The translations under genes and the position numbers were made by a program. 64,000 bases of DNA from Xiphydria camelus (Eukaryota; Arthropoda; Insecta; Hymenoptera; Xiphydriidae), in NCBI GenBank assembly GCA_963678675.1, contig OY783196.1:13634138-13698137 (forward strand), given 5' to 3'. Below, piece by piece: positions 44,120 through 56,408 of the stretch (positions are counted from its first letter, which is position 1; each line of letters begins with the position of its first letter). Under the pieces are notes generated by a model that saw only the letters and a list, made by a program, of their open reading frames with translations, ran no database searches and was not told where the DNA came from.

Positions 44120-46924
44120 ATGGCATCGAGCAAGAAACCGCATAAAACAAATAGTAAGTTTTATTTCTGTATCACTGCAGTCATTAAAAAAAGATTAAAA
44201 ATCTCCAACACAGTAATCAACATATTTGGCTTACTGTATTTTCAGTTCTTTGCGAGCAAACATACCTGCAAGGTAACGTAATGGCACAGAAGAATAAAAC
44301 CGTGGCAGTGAACGCCAAGATACAAGCAGGCTCAAAGACAGGTAGCAACAAAGGTAGTGTTATAAATTTGTTTTTAAATTTCTGTTCAAACTGGAATAAT
44401 CAAAATATCAATAAACATTGAATGTTCTTTATATTAATAGTTATTAATATCGTTCAGCAAATACGGAATGTGCTGGCGAAACTCCAAAAACCATCCAACT
44501 AGTAGCTATGTCAGGCGGACAAGAGACAACCATTTATCCGAAAAATATCGTCATCAATAAAGGAAAATGTAAGTATTTTCGTATGTGTAAATGTTCGATA
44601 AAGTTGTGCGCTATTGTTGATTTTGAATTTACTTTTTAGTTCCAAACATTGCCACACAATTTCGTACTGCATCGCCCGTCCAACAGCATTGCAGTTATAG
44701 TAATTCAAAAGGTCACTATCATCAAGACAGCACGCATTTAGTTCTCATTTCTGTGAAAAAGTTTAATATTTTCCATTAACGTCTATTCTTTTTTCTAGGA
44801 GGGACCAATAGCCAGGGTTTAGGCAGTGCTAATATTGGAATGTCACGGAAAATTCCTATACAACCACGCAGTGCGATTGATACGAGGAAAGGTAAATAGA
44901 TCATTGATCGGTTAATGGACATTCAGGCATCAAATAAAAAATTCGAAGATTAATACTTTTACTTTTTGTATACTGTCAACTGGTGCTTTTTTTATATTAC
45001 ATTTTTAAATAACTCACTGGTCTCATGTCTGAAACGTAGATGGTTAATGTTCCAATTCCAATTGCCGTGAAAATTCCAATTGCCGTATGTACGGTAATAT
45101 CCATATTTCTGATATTAAATATATAAGACGTATATATTGTATTGAAAAACGATAGAGGAGATCTCAGAAAGTCAAATTTACGAAAAAAAAAATCGATTTT
45201 TAAATCAATCTTCCGGAAAATTGGCGATATGGAAAGATCAGTATCGAAAAAAATGATCTTTAACAGTCTTATACGCTTAATTTGATACAGCAGAAGTACT
45301 GTTGTTGATTATTGTCATTTCATGCCCGGTCAACAGTAAATCGAATAACGAATAGTGTGTTACTCCACCCTCCAACATCGCGCTTCGAAAAGAACAGGAG
45401 AATAATAGTAAAATCAATTTGTACAAAAAATTAGAATAGTTTACATAATTTAACCATGATATCTGAAGTCATTGTAGATTCATGGCTTACAGATATAATG
45501 ACTGATGGATCGGTAGAAAGTGTGACTATCGACAATTTTGACGAGAGTGGTACGTATGCTGTGCAAGCAAATATAATACGTGAGCAATGTAGACAAATAT
45601 TTATATTATTCCTTTATAAATGTGTGTTATTTTCAGTCGTTGGCATGCTAGTTGCTGAGAACGAAATCGATATGTCTCTCGACTTAACTGACCGTGATAT
45701 CCGAACATCTAGTGTGACCGACCTAGAGGATTGTCAAGAGCAAGATGAACTTGAAGAGTTGCAAGAGATGAGTTTCCAAAACACTGGAGAATACGTTGGC
45801 AAAGACGATACTTCCTCGAACTGTAATACTTTCGAATTATCGGACAGCCCTCAAGCCGGACAAAAGTAAGAAGACATTGTTTAAGCAAGAAAAAATGAAT
45901 TTAAATGTTTAATAAATGTTGCACATCAATTATATAGCAACAGCGCTTCAGTTTCAAACAAGCAAGTTCGTGATATTCAAGATTCCGATGAAAAGTTAAC
46001 CTGTTGCGGTAAATACGACTTTTATTTCGTTTTTTTTTATGCAGACTAATGCTGCGAGCAAAAAACATATGACTAGATTATATTCATTATTACTACAAGT
46101 CGTTGCCGTAAATTTGAGCACTTGGTTCTTCGTAAACTGGACGAGATCGTCCAAGTCGTGAATGCGATGAGCTTAGAGTCAGCAACGACGTCGATTTTTC
46201 TGCTTTACCGAGTTTTCCGTTGACAGTAGTGGCAGAAGTGGAAGCTTTCGAAAAAGAATTGAAAAGCAACGAATCACTACGCAAATTATACGTGAGTTTT
46301 ATGGAACGTAGATACTAAAGCAATTAAATCCTTACATATAGATGATTAAACCGCTTCAATTATCTTTTCACGAATAATTTTCAGAAAGCTAAGATTGGTA
46401 CAATCGGAGGCGTAAATCCCGAAAGCGCAATAAGAAATGCTTTAAAAACTATTTTCATGGACGAAGTAGCAATCAAATATTCTTGGACTGGACAAAAACG
46501 AACCATCAAAATTTCGCACTACGTTCTCATCGATGGAATAATCGGTAATATATAAGATTAAAGTACCAGTTTCGGATCACTTACTGGCACAGTCCCACTT
46601 TCGGATTGTCTATTGAGAAATCTGTATTTCCGTCTCACTAGTACGCACTCTTTGATCCAAAACACGGGCCTATATTTCAAATTTGGGACCACTACCTTAT
46701 CATCATTTTCTGGATGTGCTAAATTATCAGAGAAATTTTATATGTAATTTTTGAAAAAAAAAATGTAAATACTTGATATATTATTATAATATTTCAGAGC
46801 CAGTCATGAATGCTGGTAAAACAACTGTCACCGATTTTCAGAATACCATAAAGGAGTGGCTGCGACATGCCGGAGATCGTGTTCGTTACCAGCACAAGAA
46901 AGAATTGCAAGCGATTAAAGGGTA
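44120..46924 (+). CDS. Multi-exon DUF4806-type gene, possibly decayed
   Basis: Exon chain with good splice sites: 44120-44153 (ATG; MASSKKPHKTN), 44246-44355, 44458-44568, 44640-44711, 44799-44891, all phase-compatible. A second ATG at 45456 opens exons 45456-45549 and 45638-45864, acidic and serine-rich, then 45939-46010. The exon at about 46093-46290 carries FEHLVLRKLDEIVQVVNAM but needs a frame shift to reach LPSFPLTVVAEVEAFEKEL. The last exons (46385-46545, 46799-46924) have KIGTIGGVNPESAIRNAL, DEVAIKYSWTGQKRTIKI and IKEWLRHAGDRVR, the core of DUF4806. DUF4806 proteins often accompany EnSpm transposases; their role is unknown. Whether 44120-44891 and 45456-46924 are one gene is uncertain. 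Confidence 0.55.
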
Positions 46925-47116
46925 ATACTGTTTGTACAAATAAGAGTCGTTAATACTGGATACAATACGGCCGTACATTTGTACCAAGTTTATCTAGTTC
47001 AACCACATCAAAAAGTTCCTTATTACGGCAATTTTTTCTGCTAATCACAACGTGATGCAGAACGTTAGTAAACGAATTACTGGATTTCTTTTTTCCTTAT
47101 AAGTAAAGTTTTTATT

Positions 47117-48545
47117 GATGTGTAAATATCTATGCTATGGCTCTGCGGTACGACCTTCCTGGGAAATTGAGCGTCAGACGTAAGTCATGTAGATGTGACT
47201 GCGTCAGTGTGTGTGGCGCTACTGCGCATACTATTCGCGCAAGCTGGATTATCTCAACGGGAAAACATTTTAGAGAAAAATATTTAATACAAAACTTTAA
47301 GGATTTTCTCTTGGCTACCCAGTGGTCGTATTGGATTTGACCTTGACCGTGACCTTTAAGGTAATATCAAATGCCTTCCTAAACCGTTCATCCGATTGCG
47401 ATGAAACTTTGGGGAATGATTTGACGCATGCCCGCGAAGGTTTCTGAGTTAGTAAATCTTATAAAAGGTGTTCAAAAAGTACCGGTACTGATTATTATTA
47501 TGCCTTCCTAAACCGTTCATCCGATTGCGATGAAAAGTTGGGGAATGGTTGGACGCATGCCCGCGAAGGTTTCCGAGTTAGTAAATCTTATACGGGGTGT
47601 TCAAAAAGTACCGGTACGGATGATTATTATGCCTTCCTAAACCGTTCATCCGATTGCGATGAAAATTTGGGGAACAGTTGGACGCATATCCGCGAAGGTT
47701 TGAGTTAGTAAATCTTATACAGAGTGTTCAAAAAGTACCGGTACGGATGATTATTATGCCTTCCTAAACCGTTCATCCGATTGCGATGAAACTTTGGGGA
47801 ATGGTTGGACGCATGCCCGCGAAGGTTTCTGAGTTAGTAAATCTTATAAAAGGTGTTCAAAAAGTACCGGTACTGATGATTATTATGCCTTCCTAAACCG
47901 TTCATCCGATTGCAATGAAAAGTTGGGAAATGGTTGGACGCATGCCCGCGAAGGTTTCTGAGTTAGTAAATCTTATACAGGGTGTTCAAAAAGTACCGGT
48001 ACGGATGATTATTATGCCTTCCTAAACCGTTCATCCGATTGCGATGAAAATTTGGGGAACAGTTGGACGCATATCCGCGAAGGTTTCTGAGTTAGTAAAT
48101 CTTATACAGGGTATTCAAAAAGTCGAACTATACTTGACCTAAATTTGACCTCCGCTGACAATAAAGGTAACATGAAACAAATGGTCAAGGACACATTTGA
48201 ACGTAAAAAAAAATTAAATTGACCTTGATATAACCTTGAAGGTCATGGTCAAGGTCAAATCCAATATGACCATTGCGTAGCCCGGGAAAAATACTAAAAG
48301 TTTTGTATTAAAAATGTATTTAAACAATGGTGGACGGACAAAATCAATCCACAATCTACCCGTGCGAAGCCGGGACGGGCTGCTAGTAAGTTATAAATCT
48401 AATATAATAATAATAAATATTTTATTATAGAAAAAATTAAACTTCTTTATGTCGAACTACGACGTCATATTCCCCAATTAAACTCGGACCGCAGATAATT
48501 GTAAGATGTTTACATATCCTCCGTGAGTACAACGGCACTCACACC
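47117..48545 (-). mobile_element. 1.43-kb non-autonomous element, copy 1
   Basis: On the minus strand it starts GGTGTGAGTGCCGTTGTACT (a GTGAGT/ACTCAC hairpin) and ends GATGTTTACACATC. It is 1429 bp, exactly the length of the copy at 52496-53924. Each copy contains a Helitron 3' half (here ending with CTAG at 48383-48386) with the same tandem units. Inserted beside A/T runs. Confidence 0.7.
47240..48386 (+). mobile_element. Helitron remnant nested in the 1.43-kb element
   Basis: Tandem CCTTCCTAAACCGTTCATCC units and the terminal CCGTGCGAAGCCGGGACGGG then CTGCTAG. The 5' TC end seen at 14854 is missing. Confidence 0.7.
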
Positions 48546-48664
48546 TTTTTTTTTTTACATCATTGAGCGAGGCCTATATGCAAAATGAAAAGTCAATATC
48601 TATTTGTCAATGAAGAGTTACTCAGAATGATGTTACTATCGTTTAGTACATTGATATAACTCAC

Positions 48665-48899
48665 TGCCAATTGCTAAAATTTTCACAGCACATTTTTTCA
48701 TCGACATATTTTTTATTTTTTTCAATTTGTGTGCTGGTGCAACATCCTCATCTTCAGGCCAAGTGATTACAATTTCTTGGCCAACGATGTCTTCGACCTC
48801 GTCATTATAATCTTCAGGCAGCCATGATTGAAATCCAACTTGCACCGGTTTGCCACTTTCATTGATGAATTGAGCGATAAGACACTTATTATCATCCAT
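48665..48899 (-). CDS. First exon of a companion-type gene
   Basis: The ATG at 48899 starts MDDNKCLIAQFINESG. The exon includes VGFQSWLPEDYND, EIVITWPEDEDVAP and KKCAVKILAIG, then a GTGAGT donor at 48664. This W-L-P / W-P / KK pattern is typical of the N-terminal exon of DUF4806 or BEN-type proteins that accompany EnSpm elements. It points away from the transposase gene starting at 49538, a divergent layout with a shared upstream region of about 640 bp. Downstream exons are missing, cut off by the 1.43-kb element. Assignment is by motif pattern only. Confidence 0.4.
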
Positions 48900-49065
48900 T
48901 ATATTCACTTAAAATATCACTGAGTTACATCAAACAATGTAATAATTACGGACAATAATTATTGTATCAAAAGCACTGATAATTAGATTAAACACAGTAC
49001 AAATATCAGAAAGGTGTTTCTGATGATCCACTGACACGCGCCACTCATCTACTGCGCGTAAAAGC

Positions 49066-49316
49066 ATGATCCAACTACCCAGGTCAAGCCATGCGCATCT
49101 TAAGAAAAATGAACCAATAGAAAGACGTATCTGTGTACGCCATTTTGTAGCGGCAATTCAAATACCACGAGAATGCCATGAGGTGCAAACAAGCAGAGCA
49201 CAAGCGCAAGTGACTTGTCTGACGTAGTAGTGATGTATCAAAATGGCCGACGTAGATACGGCGCGACTTGAACGATTTTAGAACGTCTAATGGCTAGACC
49301 TGGGTAGTTGGATCAT
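49066..49316. mobile_element. 251-bp MITE with 10-bp duplication (Mutator-like)
   Basis: Ends ATGATCCAACTACCCAGGTC and the exact inverse. GCGTAAAAGC directly repeated on both sides (49056-49065, 49317-49326). TIR plus 9-11 bp duplication is the Mutator signature. Lies between the divergent exons at 48899 and 49538. Confidence 0.8.
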
Positions 49317-50592
49317 GCGTAAAAGCCAATTTCTCTTCCGACAAATTGCGGACGCCATTTTGTTGACGCTAGCTGTTAATGTTAGCCAATGATACAGCTT
49401 GATTTTCAAATGAAGTTACGAGATTAGTTCATACTATTGACAAATGTAAAAAAGGTTATGTTCTACGGAAAGAACGCGATAATAACAAATCGCCGAATTA
49501 ATATTTACAGTTCAGTTTTTTTATGTGTCAATTTATTATGCCACGAGGAGCATATAAAGCTCATTTACGTGATCCGCGAATTCCTATTCCATCATCGACA
49601 AGATGGAAGCATTTAAAAGAACGTTTGTACGAAGATGAGGATTTAAACCTTGCTCCAGAAGAGGTTATAGAAATGTCAATATGATGATTAAATAATTTAA
49701 ACAGCGTTTTTATATGATTATTGTTACTAGACCACTGTGAGTGAATATGAGACAAGTGATGACATTGACCAAATGGAATGGGTCGTTGACGGGGATAAAT
49801 ATTATGATAGCAGGGAATCTAGCTCTGCGTCTGATGATCTTGAGGATCGTTTTATTTCATCACACAAAAGTTGTACATCATCTGTTGCGGGACACTTAGC
49901 TATGATGGCCGATCTGGATAACACTTCCAATAACAGCTCTATCGGAAGTCAAACAATTGAGGGCAATATTTTTGTGGTAAATAAATTACGAATATTGATG
50001 GGATAGAGATCGATGCCTGTATTAAAACTTGATAACTGCATGTGAACATTATGACGTAGACTAGATACATTTTTTCATAATTTCTTAATCATTAATATCG
50101 TTTTTATAGAGTGCAGAAGACCAAGATTGCAATCAAGGTATTCCTGAACAATGCATGTGTGCTGAATCAGATGATTCTTCTCAGGCTGGTGAATGTGATG
50201 GCAACCTATTAGATGAAGTTAATATTATTAATGAAGAAAATTTCTCCGATGCTGATGAAGAAGAAAAATGGCGAGATCCACGTAATAATTATTGTCCTCA
50301 GGTATATATAAATGAATTAAAAACAATATTCTTTCTTTCGATTGTGACAATAATGCTTTATGATACCGATTATATGTCATTTTTACAATCACAAAACTTA
50401 CTTTTTACAGCAAGAGCCTCTTTATCCTGGTTGTCGTATTTCTCAGAACGAAAGTGATCTATTGCTTATGAGTTACGCTATTCGTTTCGGATTGTCAGAC
50501 AGTGCAATAGAACTACTCGATATTCACCTCCCGGAACCATTACTTGGAACAAAATATCGGTTCCTAAAAAAATTTGAAACTGCAGCCGCTAT

Positions 50593-52235
50593 CCCTTGTC
50601 GAAAACCACTACAGCGGACTGAACACTACAGTGGTCAGTAGTGGTTTCTACAATAGTGGTCAGTAGTGGTATACAGTGGTGAATAGTGGTCAGTAGTGGT
50701 ATACAGTGGTGAATAGTGGCATGCAGTTGTACGTAGTGGTAAGAAGTGCTAAGTAGTGCACATGTAATGGTTATACTATTTTTTTTTATTGAATCATATA
50801 AAAAGGGTACAAAATTTAAATTATACGACGGATGTATCACTTCTGTTCCCGAAAACTCTGCAATCACGCAAATTGAAGAAAGGTATAATACCTACCTAGA
50901 TAAATTTAAATGTTACTTATAGAAGACAATGCAATGGTAGATGACTTCTTTGGTTGATATTATTGGATACCGTTGAGGTTCTCGCGATTGTAGATCCGTG
51001 TGCTTAAATTTTAAATTTAAACTTGCATTTTCTAGTAAAAGAGCGAAGGGAGAACAAAATTTTCCCGACGTTTATATGAGCTTCTATCTTCCTATTAAAA
51101 AAGAACTATAATTTAAAATGTGTCGCGCGAAATTACCTAGCAGGGAAAGACTCATTTATAAAAAAAGAAGAGAGATCTATTAATTTTGATTCTCCAGAGC
51201 TCTGACTCAGATAAAATTATAATCATGATTCAATCTCACGCGTGGAAAGCAAGGCTACAATAGCCGTTCCTCGGAGCACCGTGTGACGCGAATGCTGGGA
51301 CCCAGAGAAATTGAGCATCATCGAGTTCTTAATCTAGAACGAATCATCGAGCGTCAACGTCGCGGTGGAATTTCTACTCGCGATGTGAGGAGTCGTCGGA
51401 GGTGGCAGAGGTGGCGGCATATAATAATAACTAATTAAAAGTTTTAACATTACGATAAAAACGATTACTTACAGTAATTAGCATTGATCCCAAAGCAAGA
51501 AATCTTAAAGTTGGCAATAATTTCGTTGCTGGCTGAATTGCTGCATTTCTTTGCGACCTCGGTGCAATGCGATGTCGTATTTGTCCCAATAATCTTTGAC
51601 AGATTTGTTTTTCCAGACGAAATCAAGTGAAGAATTCTACATCATTGTATTCTTCGAAATAGTCAACAATGGAATAGTTTTGTATTAGATTTGGTTATAA
51701 ATTAGTAGGTATAGGTATCCTTTATTTACTTACCGGGCACGTATTTTCCTAGGATTTCTCATTCTTTGTAAGACGTCAATTTCATCATCAGATGATGATT
51801 CGAAAACTGGCACATCAATCATCTCCATTTCACAACTAATAACAATTATTATGATTCTGTCACGGTTCTGATTCTGTCACGGAAGAATAAAGACGCAAAC
51901 AGAAAGTTAGGTTATACTGAGGATAGCTAGCTTATCCCACGATGAAACTGCCGGATAAGTTATGTCTGCATTTATTCCAAAGTTTATCCTATTCCAGACT
52001 TATATCATACTTGTAAAACGCTTGCGTACTGGTTATTCTCAGTATAGCGCTATACCGCGTTTATACCGTGTTGGTAAAATCGGCCTTAAATATCACTTTT
52101 TTGATCACTGCTCACCACCATTGAATCACTACTGACCATCTTTGAACCACTGCTCACCACTATTGTGCCACTACTCAGGTTTTCAGTAGTGGTTGAAAAT
52201 ATTCTGTAGTGTTCTGTAGTGGTTTTCGACGCGGG
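50593..52235 (-). mobile_element. E-family TIR element, copy E3
   Basis: Left CCCTTGTCGAAAACCACTAC, right inverse of CCCGCGTCGAAAACCACTAC. AT duplicated (50591-50592, 52236-52237). Removing it with one AT rejoins an open transposase exon (AAAI then KLHYYC). It retains the Harbinger fragment (about 51470-51650, minus) but has lost most of the MTFR-like exons by internal deletion near 51378. Confidence 0.85.
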
Positions 52236-52495
52236 ATAAAACTCCATTATTATTGTCCAAGTAAAAATTGCCAATCTTATCTGAAATTCGACAGCGACCA
52301 TTCTCCTGTGAAATGTCAGTGCGGTATGGAATACACAAAGAAAGAATTGGATGCAGGCGGTCATCATTTTATACAGATACCAATTAGAGAGCAATTTGGT
52401 AGAACTTGTGCAAATTCCGAATCTCTCCACGAACAACTGCGTCAAGAAGACGAAAATCAATCTGATGTCGTCAATGGAAGAATTTATAAAAAAAA

Positions 52496-53924
52496 GGTGT
52501 GAGTGCCGTTGTACTCACGGAGGATATGTAAACATCTTACAATTATCTGCGGTCCGAGTTTAATTGGGGAATATGACGTCGTAGTTCGACATAAAGAAGT
52601 TTAATTTTTTCTATAATAAAATATTTATTATTATTATATTAGATTTACAACTTACTAGCAGCCCGTCCCGGCTTCGCACGGGTAGATTGTGGATTGATTT
52701 TGTCCGTCCACCATTGTTTAAATACATTTTTAATACAAAACTTTTAGTATTTTTCCCGGGCTACGCAATGGTCATATTGGATTTGACCTTGACCATGACC
52801 TTCAAGGTTATATCAAGGTCAAATTAATTTTTTTTCACGTTCAAGTGTGTCCTTGACCATTTGTTTCATGTTACCTTTATTGTCAGCGGAGGTCAAATTT
52901 AGGTCAAGTATAGTTCGACTTTTTGAATACCCTGTATAAGATTTACTAACTCAGAAACCTTCGCGGATATGCGTCCAACTGTTCCCCAAATTTTCATCGC
53001 AATCGGATGAACGGTTTAGGAAGGCATAATAATCATCCGTACCGGTACTTTTTGAACACCCTGTATAAGATTTACTAACTCAGAAACCTTCGCGGGCATG
53101 CGTCCAACCATTTCCCAACTTTTCATTGCAATCGGATGAACGGTTTAGGAAGGCATAATAATCATCAGTACCGGTACTTTTTGAACACCTTTTATAAGAT
53201 TTACTAACTCAGAAACCTTCGCGTGCATGCGTCCAACCATTCCCCAAATTTTCATCGCAATCGGATGAACGGTTTAGGAAGGCATAATAATCATCCGTAC
53301 CGGTACTTTTTGAACACCCTGTATAAGATTTACTAACTCAAACCTTCGCGGATATGCGTCCAACTGTTCCCCAAATTTTCATCGCAATCGGATGAACGGT
53401 TTAGGAAGGCATAATAATCATCCGTACCGGTACTTTTTGAACACCCCGTATAAGATTTACTAACTCAGAAACCTTCGCGGGCATGCGTCCAACCATTCCC
53501 CAACTTTTCATCGCAATCGGATGAACGGTTTAGGAAGGCATAATAATCATCAGTACCGGTACTTTTTGAACACCTTTTATAAGATTTACTAACTCAGAAA
53601 CCTTCGCGGGCATGCGTCAAACCATTCCCCAAAGTTTCATCGCAATCGGATGAACGGTTTAGGAAGGCATTTGATATTACCTTAAAGGTCACGGTCAAGG
53701 TCAAATCCAATACGACCACTGGGTAGCCAAGGGAAAATCCTTAAAGTTTTGTATTAAATATTTTTCTCTAAAATGTTTTCCCGTTGAGATAATCCAGCTT
53801 GCGCGAATAGTATGCGCAGTAGCGCCACACACACTGACGCAGTCACATCTACATGACTTACGTCTGACGCTCAATTTCCCAGGAAGGTCGTACCGCAGAG
53901 CCATAGCATAGATGTTTACACATC
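52496..53924 (+). mobile_element. 1.43-kb non-autonomous element, copy 2 (splits transposase)
   Basis: Starts GGTGTGAGTGCCGTTGTACT and ends GATGTTTACACATC. Flanked by AAAAA on both sides, a possible target duplication. Contains the reverse Helitron remnant (CTAG at 52655-52658). Near-identical to 47117-48545 in the opposite orientation. Confidence 0.7.
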
Positions 53925-55789
53925 AAAAACTATTGCGTCAAGATATCATTTCTAAAGGAGATCTCACAATACAGTGGAATACAGATGGTGTTAAAAAAGG
54001 TTTAAATCTTCTAAAGGTGAACTTGTGCCAATCCAAGCCTGTTTGAATGAGTTACCATTCAACATCAGGAATGAACATACATTATTATGTGGTTTATGGT
54101 ATGGAGATGGCAAACCAAACATGAACACCTTTTTGAAGCCATTTGTGGATGAGCTGACGGCATTACATGAGGAAGGATTCGAGTATATCATTGCTGATAG
54201 GTCTCAACTCGTCAAAGTTCACACCTTAATTGCAACAGTAGATTCAGTAGCCCGAGCGCCCCTTCAGAATATTATGCAATACAATGGAGAATATGGTTGT
54301 CCGTTTTGTTTACATACAGGCGAGAGAATCGTAAAAGGGAATGGATATGCAAGAGTCTATCGAGGCGACATTCAGGAGCCTAGAACTATTCGACAACACA
54401 TAAATGATGCTACCGAAGCTGAAAATACTGGTTCTACTATCAATGGTGTTAAAGGTCTATCTGAGCTGTTATTCTTACCAATTTTCAATATAATAGCATC
54501 ATTTGTACCCGATTATATGCACGCTTTACTGCTAGGTGTTGTTAAAACTATAATAGACGAGTGGACAGATAGTGTTAATAGTCACAAAGCATTTTATATT
54601 GGAGATAAAGTTGCTTTGATTGACTCAATACTTACTCAATTTCAACCACCTAGTGAAATTACGAGAACGCCACGTCCGCTTCTGGATCGGAATTTATGGA
54701 AAGCTTCAGAGTGGAAATCGTTTCTGCTGTATTACTCATTAGTACTTCTGAAAGTGATAAATATGCCAATGAAGTTTATCAATCATTGGTTTCGTATAGT
54801 ATTCAGTATGAATATCTATTTACAAGAATACATTACTGATGAAGAATTGAAACTAGCTGAAAAAGCTTTACGAAAATTTATTTTGACCATAGAACAAGTT
54901 TATGAAATACCACAACTGATGAAATTTAATTTTCATTTATTGCTCCACATTCCTAAAGGTGTTAAAAATTTCGGAGCAATTTGGGCAGTTTCGACTTTCA
55001 ATTATGAACACAATAACGGAATATTAGGAAAAATATTTTCGGGAACACAATCAGTGCCACATCAGATTTGTAAAAATTATCTTCGATTACAAATTGTAAG
55101 AGCAAAGTATTTTCATGTTTACTTGAATCAAAATTATTCTCTTCATGCTAAATCGCTCGTAGACAAATTCATGTTTAAAAAAATGAGATCAGTTTATTGT
55201 ATCAGCGACGGTCCTTTTTTGCTAGTTTTCGGATCGCCCAATATCGTAAAAATGTCATTAATTGAAAAGGTTCAAATCGAGGCTCTTTTAGGTGAAGAAA
55301 TAAATATAACAGGTGTCCAATCGTTCGAGCGCTTCATTTATAAAAATATTTTATATCACACACGAAATTATAAACGAATGATCAAACGTCACAACAGTAC
55401 CGTAGAGTTAAGAGATACATAATTATTACTCACCTAATTTCAATTATGTCACTCAGATCTAATCAGTTACAGTATGTCATACTTGGAGAACAACTTCATT
55501 CGACAGGTACTGAATTATGTAAAGATAGATCATTAAACATCACTTCGAATTCATTTAGTTCCATTATGAAATTGTCTAATGAATGTGTAGCAATATACCC
55601 GCACATGTTATCACGCAAATGTGTTCAAATCACACATGTAGGAGATGATAATGTATACATTTTTCCTCTTGTAAATAATTTGGAAAGAGATTAAAAATAT
55701 ACATCATTCATAACAAAACCCCCGTATATTTTTGTATTTTCAATTTACATATGTTTATATTCCATTGAGGAATAATTATGCAGTTTTCG

Positions 55790-56185
55790 CGTAAATTATC
55801 ACCTAATCAGTGTTTGAACGCTGTTAAGTATTTTTTTACCGTTTATATTCAATTAGTTTTTAAAATAATCAAATTATATTTCAACACTGACAATACTAAC
55901 GAGTAATAAACACTGAAAATCATCACTTGATAAGTATTTTCAATACTGATTGTCAATACTCATGCAGTGTTTAAATACTGCATTATCACTATAGGCTGTG
56001 TATTTTTCTTCTGTGTTCAAACACTAGTAAATACTGTATATTCTGTATTAATGTACTTAAAATCACTCAACTTTAACACTGCGTCAGTATTATTAATACT
56101 AAAAATGAGTGTTAAATCACTCAAAATAAGTAATAGAAATACTGAATTGAGTATAAAAATACTGAAAATCGAGTGTTATTTTTTC
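55790..56185. promoter_or_regulatory. AATACTGA/ACACTG motif cluster, possible CACTA subterminal array
   Basis: Many short AATACTG, CAGTATT and AACACTG motifs in both orientations over 400 bp downstream of the second transposase. The pattern suggests the subterminal region of the EnSpm element; no matching left array was confirmed. Confidence 0.3.
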
Positions 56186-56408
56186 GTAAGGGCGGAGTCA
56201 GGTATGTGACAAAAATCCGACACCATGAGTCATCACTGTGCCTCATGGGTCGAGCGTTTGGAGAGGGAAGGGAGGAATGTAGGATCGGTAACATCGCGGT
56301 TACCATTATCGGCGGATGTTAGCCTAGTAAGTTAGGTGACCTCACTGGCCCCCCGAATAAATTTGGCGCTTGCGTATACCTACAGCTGATTGGGGACCAG
56401 GGCACCTA

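Larger units (their letters stand above)
49538..55694 (+). pseudogene. EnSpm/CACTA transposase (Transposase_21-like), copy 2
   Basis: Exons: 49538 (MPRGAYKAHLRDPRIPIPSS), 49737-50000 and 50110-50300 (acidic), 50410-50592 (DLLLMSYAIRFGLSDSAIEL), 52238-52495 with a C4-type block (YYCPSKNC, VKCQCGMEY), then 53937-55422. Catalytic-type acids fall in LTIQWNTDGVKKG, LIATVDSVARAPL and ASFVPDYMHALLLGVVKTI. Later LWKASEWKSFLLYYSLVLL and FHLLLHIPKGVKNFGAIW match the family. Two insertions split it: E3 inside an exon (AT duplication) and a 1.43-kb element at an A-run after GRIYKK. A C-terminal piece (55446-55694) lies beyond a stop at 55422. The central 465 codons remain open, suggesting recent decay. 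Confidence 0.8.
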
